Positions 36,716 to 47,774 of a DNA stretch of 64,000 bases are shown here, in pieces (the first letter of the stretch is position 1; every line of letters begins with the position of its first letter). Source of the DNA: Himantopus leucocephalus (Eukaryota > Chordata > Aves > Charadriiformes > Recurvirostridae); the NCBI GenBank assembly GCA_003993805.1, contig RSEF01000002.1, positions 2,050,564-2,114,563 of the forward strand. Reading direction: 5' to 3'. The translations under genes were made by a program, and so were the position numbers. Under the pieces are notes generated by a model. It was not told where the DNA came from. It ran no database searches and saw only the letters and a program-made list of their open reading frames with translations.

Positions 36716-39267
36716 TTTCATTACAGGTCCATTTGTTTTTATTAAACAGATGGATAGTCTAGTGATCTGGTAGGCATGAGGGGTTTACCCTCAGAGGACA
36801 AGCTTCAAAGCCTCAAGTACATCATAGGGAATAAGACCTGCAGCCCAACCCATGGTAGTGGAGACTCTCACTCTGGGGCCTTTGGGCTTTGAACCCTGCC
36901 CAGAAGTGGTGATTTCAGCTGCCTTATTCATTAATCTGGTTAAATGACAATGGTGCTAAAGACTTCAGCACACACCCAGGAGAGGAAAAAGACTTAGCTT
37001 AGGTTGGGTGAGCATTAGCAGAGCTGCTAGACACCTGGCAATAAAGTAAAAGAGATAGTAAAGTTCACAATTCAAGTGAATTCACTGTCTCATTTTGGGA
37101 ATAAGAGCTAAGAGAGCAGAACAGACACATTGCAGGAATAAGGCTTCAATGGCTCAGTCAGTAAGACAGGTGGAGAAGAGGTAAAAGACCCATTTTAGTG
37201 ATGCCAGGATCAATTTTATCAAGCGTGTTAATAACAGCCTTTCTCTTTCCCAGCAATGCTAACAAGTCTGAGATTCCAATGCAGTTCATGAATCCATCAT
37301 TTGGTCTGACAAATTTAGCATGAAGAGATTAACAGCATAGTCATACTTCCTCTTTATCCCTCCACCATTAGTGGCCGTAGTTTTGAGTCCAAGATAGAAT
37401 AAATGAAGATTGAGAAACAGGATGAATAGAGTTTTGAGCAGCTCTACCTATCTGCCAGCTTCAGAGACGAGAGAAGAAAGCAAACCCAACACGTTAATGC
37501 TTTAAGGAAGCCAGAAACATTATCCACTGTAGCTTAAGTCAGATGCATTAGTTGAAGTAAGAAGATGTAGTAATTGGATTGCTGTTGTGATGGTTAATTG
37601 CATTACATTGATATTATCCACAGCTGACTGTTGCATGTTCCCTTCCTTTTTGGTTCCTGATCAGCGGAAAATGAGTGTAGGTGATTATTAATGGGATTTC
37701 AATTTACGTACAGATACACCCCAAAACATTGGTGTCCCTCTGTGAACCGAGTCCCACCCCAATATGATCTTCTCTGAAGAGGCATCAGCCTAACTGGAAG
37801 AACAACAATGTTATGTTATATACTTTGGAGAAAATCAATGGAACTGACAAGTAAAAAGGGAAGAGTTGGGAAATACCTGCCTTCAGTTCCTCATTTCACT
37901 ACCAACTTCCAGTAGTCTTTTGGGCAGGCTGTGTCAGACCACATCACCAGAGGTGTGTAGGTTCTTGTGACATCCTCAAAACATCCACTTACACAACCCT
38001 CTTCACACCCAAGCCCGACTCTGTCAGGAAGCCTCTAAATCACCTGGAAATATGTTCACAGAATGTGCGAACATAAAAAATCCTGGCAAAAAAAAAGTTC
38101 TGGTGCAGCCAGGGTCACCTGTCTCAGACTGTTTCCATCTCAGTCAGTGGTCCTTACAGGTAAAACTCAAATCTACAGTTGCAAAAGTGTAGCACCCTGG
38201 GCATTACACGCTTGAGGCAGATAGTGAATGGAGTGCAGTGACACCAACCTTCAGTTGCACAAAAGCCTCCCAAAGTCTTTATGAAAGCTTTTGCTATTAC
38301 AGGACACACTCATAAGTTGCGAAAAATACAGAAAAAATCAGCCTCACAGAGTTAATGGGAAGTGAAAAGAATTTATGCAGGAAGAAAAAAAGAATTGTAA
38401 GAACATCATCACCAGGTCCACAGGAAAGGATCAGGATTTACAAAGTCTGAAGCAGCATTTTGAGCTGCAAGACTATCTCTGGGACCCAGTTTAAACTGCT
38501 AGTTCAATACATAAACCTAATGCATAAATAGTTGCATAAAAATAGTCTGGGAAAAGAATGAAGTGTAACTTCAGCCAAAGACAGGTTCTTTAGGGTTGAA
38601 ATGTAAGACATCACAGAAGACTGTAACACAAATATTTGTAAATACATGAAGGAACACAAATACTTTTATCTGAACATCTACTGAAAATATTATCTCTCCA
38701 AAGCCAGTTGAATTCATTTGACTAATGTATTTTCATTTGTACCCTCAAATTTAATGGAAGGTCCTAAAATAACCTAATTCTTGGGGTTATTTTCTCAAGG
38801 ATTGAACAGTAATGTGCTGTGGCACATAAGCCTTGTAAATTCGTTACTGGGGAATCTTCAATGACTTTGCAATGAAGATGAGTTCCCTTATCAAAGGTAC
38901 CAAATCAACGGGGAAAAAAAATCTTCAGACTCAGTCAACTTTAAACAAATCCACATATATCCCATAGTCAGAGGCAACCCCTTGTCACTCACAAGCAGTT
39001 TTCCAGCTTGAACTTTATGACCATATTATACTGGTATGCTTGAAAGAGCAGAAAAAAAGCATGAAGTTAAATTGGGAGAGGTGTTTGAAAATGGTTATGC
39101 TTATAGAACCGTTAGTGAAGTAGTAGCTGATTTAATTGTTTAACTTTTAAAAATAAAATAAAATTAATACAAAATCACTGAATAAATGCTAAATGCTTTA
39201 TTACAATTTGATCAAAATAATTTTGGGTGCCCAAGAACCATGTGGAAGAAAGAGGGTTGTTCCCCTT

Positions 39268-39325
39268 GCTCTTCTTTTTATTTCAACTTTTCTTATTTTT
39301 TCTTCTCTTGCTCTTTCCCTTTCGG
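39268..39325. repeat. pyrimidine-rich low-complexity tract
   Basis: About 58 bp that is almost all C and T with a few A and G (cttgctcttctttttatttc, then ttttcttctcttgctctttc). It may be an old degenerate simple repeat; no function is visible. Confidence 0.6.
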
Positions 39326-39495
39326 GTGTGAGGAGTGGGATTGGTTGTTAAATAAAAAAAATACAGCTGTGGAGGTCTCTAATTGTACTAATTCCATCAC
39401 TCAACTAGAATAACACTTTTTAGGTACAAACCAAAACACATTACACAAAAGTAAAAAAATAAACAGTCCCCTAGAATATCACTAAATTATCAAAC

Positions 39496-39670
39496 ATTGG
39501 AACAGGCTGCTCAGGGAAATGGTGGAGTCGGCATCCCTGGAGATGTTTAAAAGATGGGTAGATGTGGTGCTGAGGGACATGGTTTAGTGGTGGTTTTGGC
39601 AGTGCTAGGTTGATGGTTGGACCTGATGATCTTAAAGGTCCCTTCCAACCTAGATGATTCTATGATTCTA
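39496..39670 (+). mobile_element. CR1 LINE 3'-end fragment, plus strand
   Basis: The fragment starts attggaacaggctgctcagg, includes ggcatccctggagatgttta and gacatggtttagtggtggtt, and ends with the CR1 tail gatgattctatgattcta. Only about 175 bp survive, covering the last ORF2 codons and the 3' untranslated region. It is less diverged than the 13521-14030 copy of the same subfamily. Confidence 0.95.
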
Positions 39671-41925
39671 AATTGTAATCAAGGATTTTTTTATTTCTGT
39701 TGTATGCTTCCATATTTATGAGGTCTGTCATATGCCTGCCTTACTGTTTATATGCATGACTCTGGTCATTTGGCAGCTGACTTGCATCTGCTGTGCTTGT
39801 CAGGATATGTGCATACATAAGAATTAATTATCTTGGAAAAGCTAAAAGATCATCAGCTGAAGTAAGATGACTACATGTGATCCCACCAAGTGCTGAGATG
39901 GCTTTTTGCAAAACTGTCATTTGGTGCTTGTAGATAAGCATGAGCTAAAACAACAATGCAGAAATTTATTTACTACAGAATTTCCAGAAATCTGGGACCA
40001 CTTTTGTCTTAAGTTACAGTATTTAGGATCTGTGAAATAGATGGCATGTGCACAGACCTTTTCGAGTCATATTTAATTCTAATTTTGAATACGTTTGGCA
40101 TTGCATTTCTTAAATAGCAGGGTAAATCACTAGGCTTTTTTGCTTTATTGTGTGCTCATTTTGTCCTAATGATCTCCTCTGGTAGAACCAATGCGTGCGC
40201 TCAGGCAGGAGATTATCAGGCAGATAAACTGAGGTGTCTAAAATAATCAGATCAAACAAATGGACCATAAATACAGCCAAAGTCAAAGGGAAAGGAATGG
40301 AAGGGAGTGAGTAATTTTAGACATTGGCTTTCCATGCATGTTTAATTTTTAACATAAATTGAACATTACCAATTATCCAACTTCTAATATCATCATAGAG
40401 GGCTATGCACTGTCTGTAGGAAGACACTATCCAGTTGAGTCCCAGTGTGGCACTAGAAGTTTAAGACACCCAGAGAAAAGCAGAGAATATTGTTAATTAG
40501 AAGAGAGATTATTGAAATAAGATTTTCTTCTGTTTATTAACAGCCTAGAGGCTTAGGGGAGGAATATGCAGCAGACCTTTAATTAATCTGTGTACTTTTA
40601 AAAGGAATTTGCTAGAATTCATCACGGCTGGGTATGTGTTGCTGAGACAATAAAGTAGCAAGAGTAGCAAATGTTTGCTTTGTTGAGAGTCAGAGGAGGA
40701 AAAAAGCCATGCTCTCAGAGGTAATATGATTTTAGGATTTGCATTTGACAACACAGTATCTGGGAAATTACTTCAGGATCATTAAAGAACAACAAGAGAC
40801 ATTCCTGTAGAGATATAAGAAGCTAAGCAAATGAATGTTTAAAAAGAAAACATAGGCAAGACCAAGCCTGGGTCATGAGCAGCTTGTATGGGAACATGTG
40901 TTGATGGTAAAGTCATCCAGAGTCATCCACAGAAGACATATTTGGCAAGCAACAGCAATGCTGACAAAAGCAGCAACCTTCTCCTTTATTGCTTAGCTAA
41001 TTGACTTCATCCTCTTTGTAAGGGTGGGGGTGGTTCATCTCACCTATATTAGGCAACTGTTTTAGGATCACCCTCTGAATATGCCCATCTCTCTTCATTG
41101 ACTTCAGAAGGAGTCTGATCAGTTATCTAATTTACAGTTTCAGTACTGGAGAAGATGAATCCCATCTCGAGTGACAGAGATTATTGTAATTTGGATTGGT
41201 TTAATGTGGGCTGATTTTGAATGGAGTGGAATTATCTTCACATAACTTTAGATAACTTCAGTATAAACAGCTGCACTGATGCAAGACAGCTTGTTTCGTA
41301 AACAAAAGAAAGAAACAGGTATTTTAAATTCACTATCTGACCTATTCAGACATCTTGTTTAGCACTGAATTGTTTCTGCCCTGGACTCTACCAACTAGAG
41401 GTCTTCTGGCAGTAAAGGGAACCTTCATCACTCTAGACATTAAGGTTATACCAGAAAAAATCCTCTCTGGAGTGATTAAAGTGACTGCCTCACTCACAGC
41501 CGCACAGGATGTCCAGGATGTTGATGTATAAAAGCCCTTTAGAGACGAGTGCTTGCCAAAGAATATGCAATTATTTATCACTTGTGTTGGCACTGATGCT
41601 AATAAAAATCATCAGAAATGTGCTGAAGACCTTTTTTTCAGTATATTGGCAGAGAAGGAGCCGGAGGTCCCGAGTGGAGTCGGGCAGCTCTTTCCGCGGG
41701 AACTAGCACCATGGACAGAGGCAGCCGCCTCGCTCCTGCCTCTCCTTGCCGGCTTCCACCTCCAATTAACATGCAAATGATGCCTGACTTTAGATTCCAG
41801 GGGTCCTTTTATCTGTCTCACTTTTTTTTTTTTTATTGGAAGATCTAAATGGCAATTACAAATATTGGTTGAGACCAGGAAAGACAAAACGATCCCTGTT
41901 TTGCACAAGAAGAAAAAGGCATCCG
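39671..41925. other. unique non-coding stretch
   Basis: No gene recognised. Frames are under 85 codons. The CpG-dense patch at 41661-41752 lies near its right end. A T run at 41822-41836 comes just before the CR1 cluster. Confidence 0.6.
41661..41752 (+). promoter_or_regulatory. short CpG-dense patch with Kozak-like ATG, possible first exon or promoter
   Basis: Eight CpG dinucleotides fall within about 92 bp (ccggaggtcccgag, gtcgggc, ttccgcggg, gcagccgcctcgctc, ttgccgg), while the flanks are AT-rich. An ATG at 41711 sits in the context gcaccATGg, close to Kozak, and an octamer-type ATGCAAAT follows at 41771-41778. The frame from this ATG runs only a few dozen codons and resembles no protein. 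I infer a possible regulatory patch or transcript start; it may also be a GC-rich insertion or chance. Confidence 0.25.
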
Positions 41926-42213
41926 TAGAATCATAGAATCGTAGGATAGTTTGGGATGGAAGGGACCAGTGTTTCACCACACCCAGGGTAAAAATTTTCT
42001 TCCTTATATCTAGTCTGAATCTCCCCTCTTTTAGTTTAAAACCATTACCCCTTGCCTTATTGCAACAGGCCCCGCTAAAAACTATATCCGCATCTNCCTT
42101 ATTGCAACAGGCCCCGCTAAAAACTATATCCGCATCTTTCTTATAGGCCCCCTTTAAGTACTGAAAAGCCACAAGGTCTCCCTGGAGCCTTCTCTTCTCC
42201 AGGCTGAACAACC
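41926..42213 (-). mobile_element. CR1 LINE, minus strand, internal deletion, cut by assembly gap
   Basis: The plus strand starts tagaatcatagaatcgtagg (complement of the CR1 tail) and reaches ORF2 C-terminal sequence; the minus frame shows [17 protein letters not shown] and MFSLEKRRLQGDL. At about 41967 the sequence jumps from ggatggaagggacc directly to agtgtttcaccac. The copy at 49597-49831 has about 141 bp between these two points, so this copy has an internal deletion. A 41-bp duplication around one N (42055-42137) inflates its length. It runs into the 100-N gap. Confidence 0.93.
42055..42137. repeat. 41-bp perfect direct duplication around one N (probable assembly join)
   Basis: Bases 42055-42095 recur exactly at 42097-42137 with N at 42096. 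Each copy begins ccttattgcaacaggccccg and ends atatccgcatct. It lies inside a CR1 copy, where a butt join of overlapping contig ends is especially likely. Confidence 0.87.
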
Positions 42214-42313
42214 NNNNNNNNNNNNNNNNNNNNNNNNNNNNNNNNNNNNNNNNNNNNNNNNNNNNNNNNNNNNNNNNNNNNNNNNNNNNNNNNNNNNNNN
42301 NNNNNNNNNNNNN
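42214..42313. other. assembly gap (100 N) inside CR1 sequence
   Basis: Exactly 100 N. Both flanks are CR1 in the same orientation. The right flank steps back by about 75 bp in the element rather than continuing the left flank, so the gap probably conceals a junction between two copies. Confidence 0.98.
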
Positions 42314-42738
42314 TAAAAAGTCCTTCCCCAGCTCTCTTGTAGGCCCCCTTTAGGTAATGGAAGGTCACAATAAGGTCTCCCCGGAGCTTTCTCTCCTCCA
42401 GGCTGAACAACCCCAACTCTCTCATCCTGTCCTCACGGGAGAGGTGCTCCAGCCCTCTGATCATCTTTATGGTCCTCCTCTGGACCTGCTGCAACAAGTC
42501 CATGTCTTTCCTATGTTGGGGGCTCCAGAGCTGGATGCAGTACTCCAGGTGGGATCTGCTGGCCACACTTTGATGGCCCAGGATACGGTTAGTTTTCTGT
42601 GTTGCAATCGCGCATTGCCAGCTCATGTTGAGCTTCTCATCAGTCAGCACCCCAGGTCCTTCCCCGCAGGGCTGCTCTCTACCCATTCTCTGCCCAGCCT
42701 GTATTTGTTCTTGGGCGCTGGGTACACAAAGGTAATGC
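42314..42738 (-). mobile_element. CR1 LINE ORF2 C-terminal fragment, minus strand
   Basis: The minus frame reads HLEYCIQLWSPQHRKDMDLL, then [20 protein letters not shown], then FHYLKGAYKRAGEGLF, the conserved C-terminal end of CR1 reverse-transcriptase ORF2. It differs from the left-hand copy in the shared segment (GDLIVTFHYLKGAYKRAG against GDLVAFQYLKGAYKKDA), so I take it as a second insertion. The 5' limit on the right is blurred (cacaaaggtaatgcc). The reading frame is open here but the element lacks its catalytic part, so it cannot act. Confidence 0.93.
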
Positions 42739-44204
42739 CTTTCCAAAGGCCATGAAATGTGCCCTTTCTCTGTATGAGTAATGGGCTCAGACTTCTATAC
42801 ACCCTGAATTATAGGGAAGTTCAAGCTTTTAGAGAATGAAATATTCCAGCAAATGTGCAACATCCCCGAGTGTGTTAGAGGAAAGAAGTGAAAATGTAAA
42901 AGGAACTGATCGAATTGATGGGAACAAAGCTAGTGGTGGTCTCGCCTTGACAGAGTGCCACTGGGGTCCATCCAACCACCTGTACACTTGCTAATCATTG
43001 TGCAGGAAGAATAAGCATGTTTCTGTGCAGAGCGAGATTAGAGAGAAGACAAGGAAATGGTGGAGACCTGTTCAAATAATGATTCCAGCCTCCTGTTATC
43101 ACACACAACCACAGCCCTTTCATAAACTGATCAAGCTCCATCCTGAAAGAAGTTTACACCTTCCCCTGAAACATTACTACTTTTGTCAATGTGCTGTCCC
43201 TGAACTTCATCACTTCCAGATGCTTAAGATCAGTTTGACTTTGACTGAATAACAGACAGAAAGTAGAAAAAACAGTAAAGTTCATTCCCATAAAAACAGT
43301 GGATCTGAAGCAGCAACCTAAATGCATGTTGCAGTGGGTTACTCACAGTTTGGAGTAATGACTGTCCTTAACTTCAAGACATTGAGAGGGGTGTATTGAA
43401 ATCCGTCTTATATCCTAAAGATTTAAAGGTGTGGGAGTTGCTTCTTTCCTATTGTAAGAAAGCACCACTTATATTTCACAGTTTTCTCTTTCCGTCGTGC
43501 TCATTTTTGTAATAAAGAGGGAAACGATGGAACAGATTGCATATTTTAGCTTAGACTTTCCCATGCAGAGTTCATTAATTCAAATGTAGGGAGCTGTAAT
43601 GCAAAGCCCCATTCAAATCACAGCACTTTTAACTTTCTGACGTATCCTATAGGTCATCATGCTTAATTTTGTTTCTTAGGACTGTGAACTTTTAAAATGA
43701 AATGTTTCACAATAGCACCTCAGCATTTTTATTGTAATACGAACATTGTGAATACACCATAAATCATGTTCATGCCTTTTATACTGTAGTGTGCCTGGCA
43801 TATTAAAACTGAAGGTTAAAGTTATCTTTGTCGAGTGCTAAGCATACAAGCCAGACAATGAATAGAAATAAGAAAGTAACAACCTTCACCCACCTTCAGT
43901 ATAAAACCATCCGGCTAAAACTCAGAAGTATGCAAAGGAACTGAGTTCAATGGGTTACAGTTCTGTCTTTACGGAAGTATTATTTCGAAAGCAAAGGAAA
44001 GGAGTCTTTCAGAGTTCTCTGCCTAATCTGTGGAAGGCATCCTGGCATCAGAAAGTGCATAGCCTGGAAAGAGGAGATACGGGACAGATACCGCCGAGCC
44101 CATTTGTGTCTATTTGCAACGTCAAGCAGCAATACTGGAACCAATCCCATTGACCCAAAGGCAACACCAAGCATATTGGCATCCTTTGAGCCAGTAATCA
44201 GTGC
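42739..44204. other. unique non-coding stretch
   Basis: Between the CR1 copies and the solo LTR I see no gene, RNA or repeat family. Frames are below 85 codons. Confidence 0.65.
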
Positions 44205-44209
44205 CCTGC
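44205..44209. repeat. left target-site duplication (cctgc) of the solo LTR
   Basis: The five bases cctgc immediately before the LTR recur exactly after it at 44953-44957. This is the footprint of integrase-mediated insertion. Confidence 0.85.
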
Positions 44210-44555
44210 TGTCCTGGTTTGAGGTAAAACAGAACCGATTTTCTATTCAGTAATTTGACTTTGCAGCTAAGCCTCTGTTAACTAACTGAACTCTCTGAAA
44301 GTAACAACATATTGTCCAGACACTGTTCGCTCCCAAAGTGATTGTTTCTAATTTATGCCAAAACATGGTATGCAGAGAGGTTCTTGCTTATACTTATTGC
44401 TATAACACCCAGGGGCAGCTGACTTTGTTATTTGCCCCGTTGGAGGGTCAGAAGCGGAAAAGTGTAGAAGGGTCCCACCTGCGGGGAGGAGTGGACAGGA
44501 CAGGTGACCCAAAACTGACCAACAGGGTATTCCATCCCATCTGCATCATGCTCAG

Positions 44556-44561
44556 TATAAG
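44556..44561 (+). promoter_or_regulatory. TATA-like box of the solo LTR
   Basis: tataag in the context ctcagtataagagctgaggg, about 346 bp into the LTR, is where a U3 promoter would be expected. Activity is not shown. Confidence 0.5.
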
Positions 44562-44831
44562 AGCTGAGGGATCAAAGGGTCAGCCCTCTTTCTTCAATGG
44601 CCGATGTCTGAGGAGGACTCTGATAATCTGTCTTTGATCCATGCATTCCTGATTCCAGATGTGGATCCAGTTCCCGTCTGTCGCTGAGTCCAGTCTGGGA
44701 CTTTCCTTTGCCAGTCGGTGACACAATCGTCATCCTGGGAGCTTGATACGGTTTTGTATATCTTGCATTTATTTCATTATTTTCTTTTTTATTATTTTAT
44801 TTTCTTTTTTTATTATTTTAATTATATTTCC

Positions 44832-44837
44832 ATTAAA
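44832..44837 (+). promoter_or_regulatory. poly(A) signal (attaaa) of the solo LTR
   Basis: attaaa lies about 275 bp after the TATA-like box and 115 bp before the LTR end. It follows two near-identical T/A-rich blocks (ttattattttattttctttt-like, 44775-44820) that form a short internal tandem repeat. Confidence 0.5.
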
Positions 44838-44952
44838 GTAGTTTAGTTTCTTTTCTAAACTCCTTCTCTCTCTCCCTTCTCCCCCTGGACAGAGAGGTGG
44901 GCGAGAGCATCTGCAGTTTGTTTCAGTGGCCAATCCGGCACAAACCATGACA

Positions 44953-44957
44953 CCTGC
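44953..44957. repeat. right target-site duplication (cctgc) of the solo LTR
   Basis: Identical to 44205-44209; the two copies bracket the LTR with no extra bases. Perfect identity fits a fairly recent insertion or chance preservation of a short motif. Confidence 0.85.
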
Positions 44958-45828
44958 AGAATGTGTCCCTTAAGCCTTAGCCTGCTTTCTGTGTGATGAA
45001 AAAACTGCAACAGTTTTCCCTTTGTAATTTTGAGGAATGCAATGCTCACAGCACTCCGCCGGTTTGAATGTGGCCTGATTTTCTAGTTGAATATATGTAG
45101 ATATACATGAAAGCATTTCCAGTTGCCCTCAGTATATCATTTTTTCATCTTCTTTTCCACTTTCTAAGTGGTGTGGACTGTGCTGTCTTTTCAGAATTTC
45201 TTTTTCTCTTTCTCTGTATAAAATCCAGCAAATAAAACATTAAGATATAAAAGGCTGGTTGGAGTCTTCCCTAAGCATTTGTGAAGAGTTTATTTCCTGT
45301 AGGGTCTCATAGAGCTGAAGCCATTTAGCATAGATGAGCTTTGCTGCTTTCTCCAGGTGATTTTGTCTGGGATATCAGGAGAAAAATGAAAGAGGAAAAA
45401 TGACATTGGAGTTACAGGAATCAAATCTGAGGTCACACTTGGACCTATATGCATAGTACCCCTTCAGCTGAAATCAAGGATGAAATATTTAACTCTAGTT
45501 CGCAGAAATATAACAAAGAGCTATTCAATATTGGAGTTGTACGATCTGAAGGCTTATTCCCACCTCTGCAACTTTCTTCCCAGATGGCATCTGGAAAATC
45601 ACTGTGCCGCAATGCGTAGAATTGTCATTGGGTATCTAGATCCATACATGGGCACCTAGACCACAAATGTCTGGGAGCATCAGGTTCTCAGCAGACTTTG
45701 AACTCAGCATGCTGTGAATTAGCTAGCTAGAAATTGGAACTCTGTGTCCAATTAGATGTACCCAAGTGCATGGTGAAAGCAATTCAAAAAGAGCTGTTAT
45801 GGACTATGAATTAGAAAAGTAAAAAAAA
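44958..45828. other. unique non-coding stretch
   Basis: No gene or repeat family recognised between the LTR and the next CR1. An A run (about 45820-45829) abuts the CR1. Confidence 0.65.
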
Positions 45829-46344
45829 TAAATGTTTCCTGATGTTCCATTTCAGGAAACTGTGCTTCAGTTTGTGCCACGGCCTCTGGTCCCGTTACTG
45901 GGCATCACTGGAGAAAGCTTGGCTCTATCCTCTTTGCACCCTCCCTTTAGGTATTTATGCACATTGATGAGATGCCCATGGAGCCTTCCTTCTCTAGGGA
46001 GTCCCAGCTCGCTCAGCCTTTCCTCTTAGGAGAGGCGCTTCAATCCCTTAACCACCTTCGTGGCTCTTCACTGGACTCTGTCCAGTATGTCTGTGTCTCC
46101 CTTGTACTGAGAAGCACTGAACTGGACCCAGTACTCCGGGTGTGGCCTCACCAGAGCTGAACAAAGGAGGGGCATCACCTCCCTTTACCAGCTGGCAATA
46201 CTTTGCCTAATGCAGCCCAGGATATCATTCACCTTCTTTGCAGTAAGGGCATATTGTTGGCTCATGTTCAACCTGGAGTTCAACAGGATCCCCAGGTCTT
46301 TTTCTGCCAAGCTGCTTTCCAGCTGGGTGGCCCCATTTTGTTAC
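45829..46344 (-). mobile_element. CR1 LINE fragment, minus strand, both ends missing
   Basis: The plus strand starts inside the element (gtttcctgatgttccatttc), runs through gcttcagtttgtgccacggc, cttcactggactctgtccag and ccaggatatcattcaccttc, and stops near ctgggtggcccc. These are complements of the CR1 ORF2 C-terminal region. Neither the tail repeat nor the 3' untranslated region is present, so the 3' end was lost after insertion. No minus frame of 60 codons or more survives across it. Confidence 0.92.
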
Positions 46345-47774
46345 CTCCTTTTTATTTTATTTTTTTCTCTCCCTTTTATTACCTCCTTATTATCTTCCTG
46401 CTTGGCTCAGCTGAGTCCAAGTCATCAACCCCCACTACGGAAAAGGAAATTCTAAATACAGAGATATCCACAAAGTAACATTTTTCACAAGAATTCTGTC
46501 TGACCACAAATGTCATCCTGAATGTTAGGATAAAAATCAGCTAAAACTGCTTTTCTGTCAAGCTTCATTTCTTTCTATTGCTGCTCATTATTTGAACCTA
46601 GCTAAGGTCGGCAAATATTAGGATGTGGGCAAACATCGCCAAGGGGACATGTGTTGCCCTGTTGCCTTTCCTGCTGTTCTGTGGTGTTTCGAGTAAAACT
46701 GAACACAGTCCAATAATAAACTGCTTTTCAGAGTCAGCAGTAATGTTGTCTGTATAACTCATATGTGATCCCTTGAGTAATATCTGAACCAGCTTAGACA
46801 TTTGAGCATGGGAAGCCTGGGCAACCTACGGCCATATTTCTACAGCAGGTCCCTTGCAGAGGATGAAATGATCTCCATGCAGTAATGGCCTCTTCCAACA
46901 CAAGCACACTTGGTCCTGTGACACCACCAAGTACCTCCAACCAGAAGGGCATTGCTGTCAAGAGGAGATATACAAATCTCCTGATGCAGTACCCTGAAGA
47001 AGGGATGGAGAACATCTGAGTTCCAAGAAACCAAATATCTAAAGCAAGGGCAGTCTTCTTTCATTATACAGTTGGTCTCCTCTGTTACTATACCCATCTC
47101 CTTTCTGTTCATCCCTGATTCATGAGCAACTGTGTCTTTATTCTTTCCCCTGTGTTGCAGACAGAGCTTCCATCTGTCCGGAAGGAACTACAAATTGGTC
47201 TCTTCTGGATGCACTTGACAGTACTGGTTTCTTTGTCCTGAAAAGGATTTGCAGAAAATAAATCAGAGAAGGAATACTCAAATATTGGTGGGAGGGAGTG
47301 AAAGGGGAATCTAATCAGAAAAGAAAAAGTCTAAGAAAAGACTGGTAGCTTCACAATAAGAAAGAAAATAATGGTTAAGTAGTAAAAACAAAGCGACGGG
47401 ATAGAGAATGCAACAAATAGTGTTTTCTTTCTCACAAAACCAGGTACAGAACACAATGGAACAAATGAAAGAAAAGGCTTTCTATGTTTTCATTTAACAC
47501 ATCATTAGACTATTGACCTCACTAGCTACATCATACTGGTAGATTAAATAGCACCTTAAAACATTTGGTTGGTGGCACTGGAGTGTAATCTTCTGTACTG
47601 TTAAATTTTGGTCCAGCTAGCCCCCTCTAGCACAGCTGAGGACCTATTACAGGCCTCGGACTACTTCAGCAGTCTTTTTATAGGCAGTCACATTATTTTG
47701 GTGGCTGAGAGAGTTTAGTATTACGCGTGGGTGATTTGTCAGTAACTGGACTCGGAACCTTGGAGTATTCAAGA
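46345..47774. other. non-coding stretch with a weak terminal-exon-like signal
   Basis: 46345-46400 is T-rich low complexity (attttatttttttctctccc), probably a decayed tract beside the CR1. At 47136-47160 there is a good 3' splice acceptor (ttattctttcccctgtgttgcag), followed by 26 open codons, a stop at 47239-47241 and AATAAA at 47257-47262. This may be chance. No other gene signal is seen. Confidence 0.55.

Larger units (their letters stand above)
34912..39495. other. mostly unique non-coding stretch with a few decayed repeats
   Basis: No gene recognised; open frames are under 90 codons. Decayed amniote repeats are suspected at 35145-35235, 36095-36190 and 36655-36715. From 36.8 to 39.2 kb nothing is recognisable. 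A pyrimidine-rich tract lies at 39268-39325. Confidence 0.6.
44210..44952 (+). mobile_element. solo LTR of an avian ERVL-type endogenous retrovirus
   Basis: A 743-bp element begins tgtcctggttt and ends aaaccatgaca: TG...CA ends with 10 of 11 bases forming an inverted repeat. Order along the plus strand is as expected for an LTR: TATA-like box (tataag, 44556), a T/A-rich segment, a poly(A) signal (attaaa, 44832) and a pyrimidine tract. Perfect 5-bp target duplications flank it. There is no internal region, primer site or viral gene, so the provirus was lost by recombination between its two LTRs. The overall pattern resembles the ERVL LTRs common in birds; the class call is from memory. Confidence 0.88.

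Noticed and set aside
37149..37215. tRNA-like or SINE head (tggctcagtcagtaagac)
   Set aside because: The A-box-like motif lacks a B box at the right spacing and no cloverleaf can be drawn.
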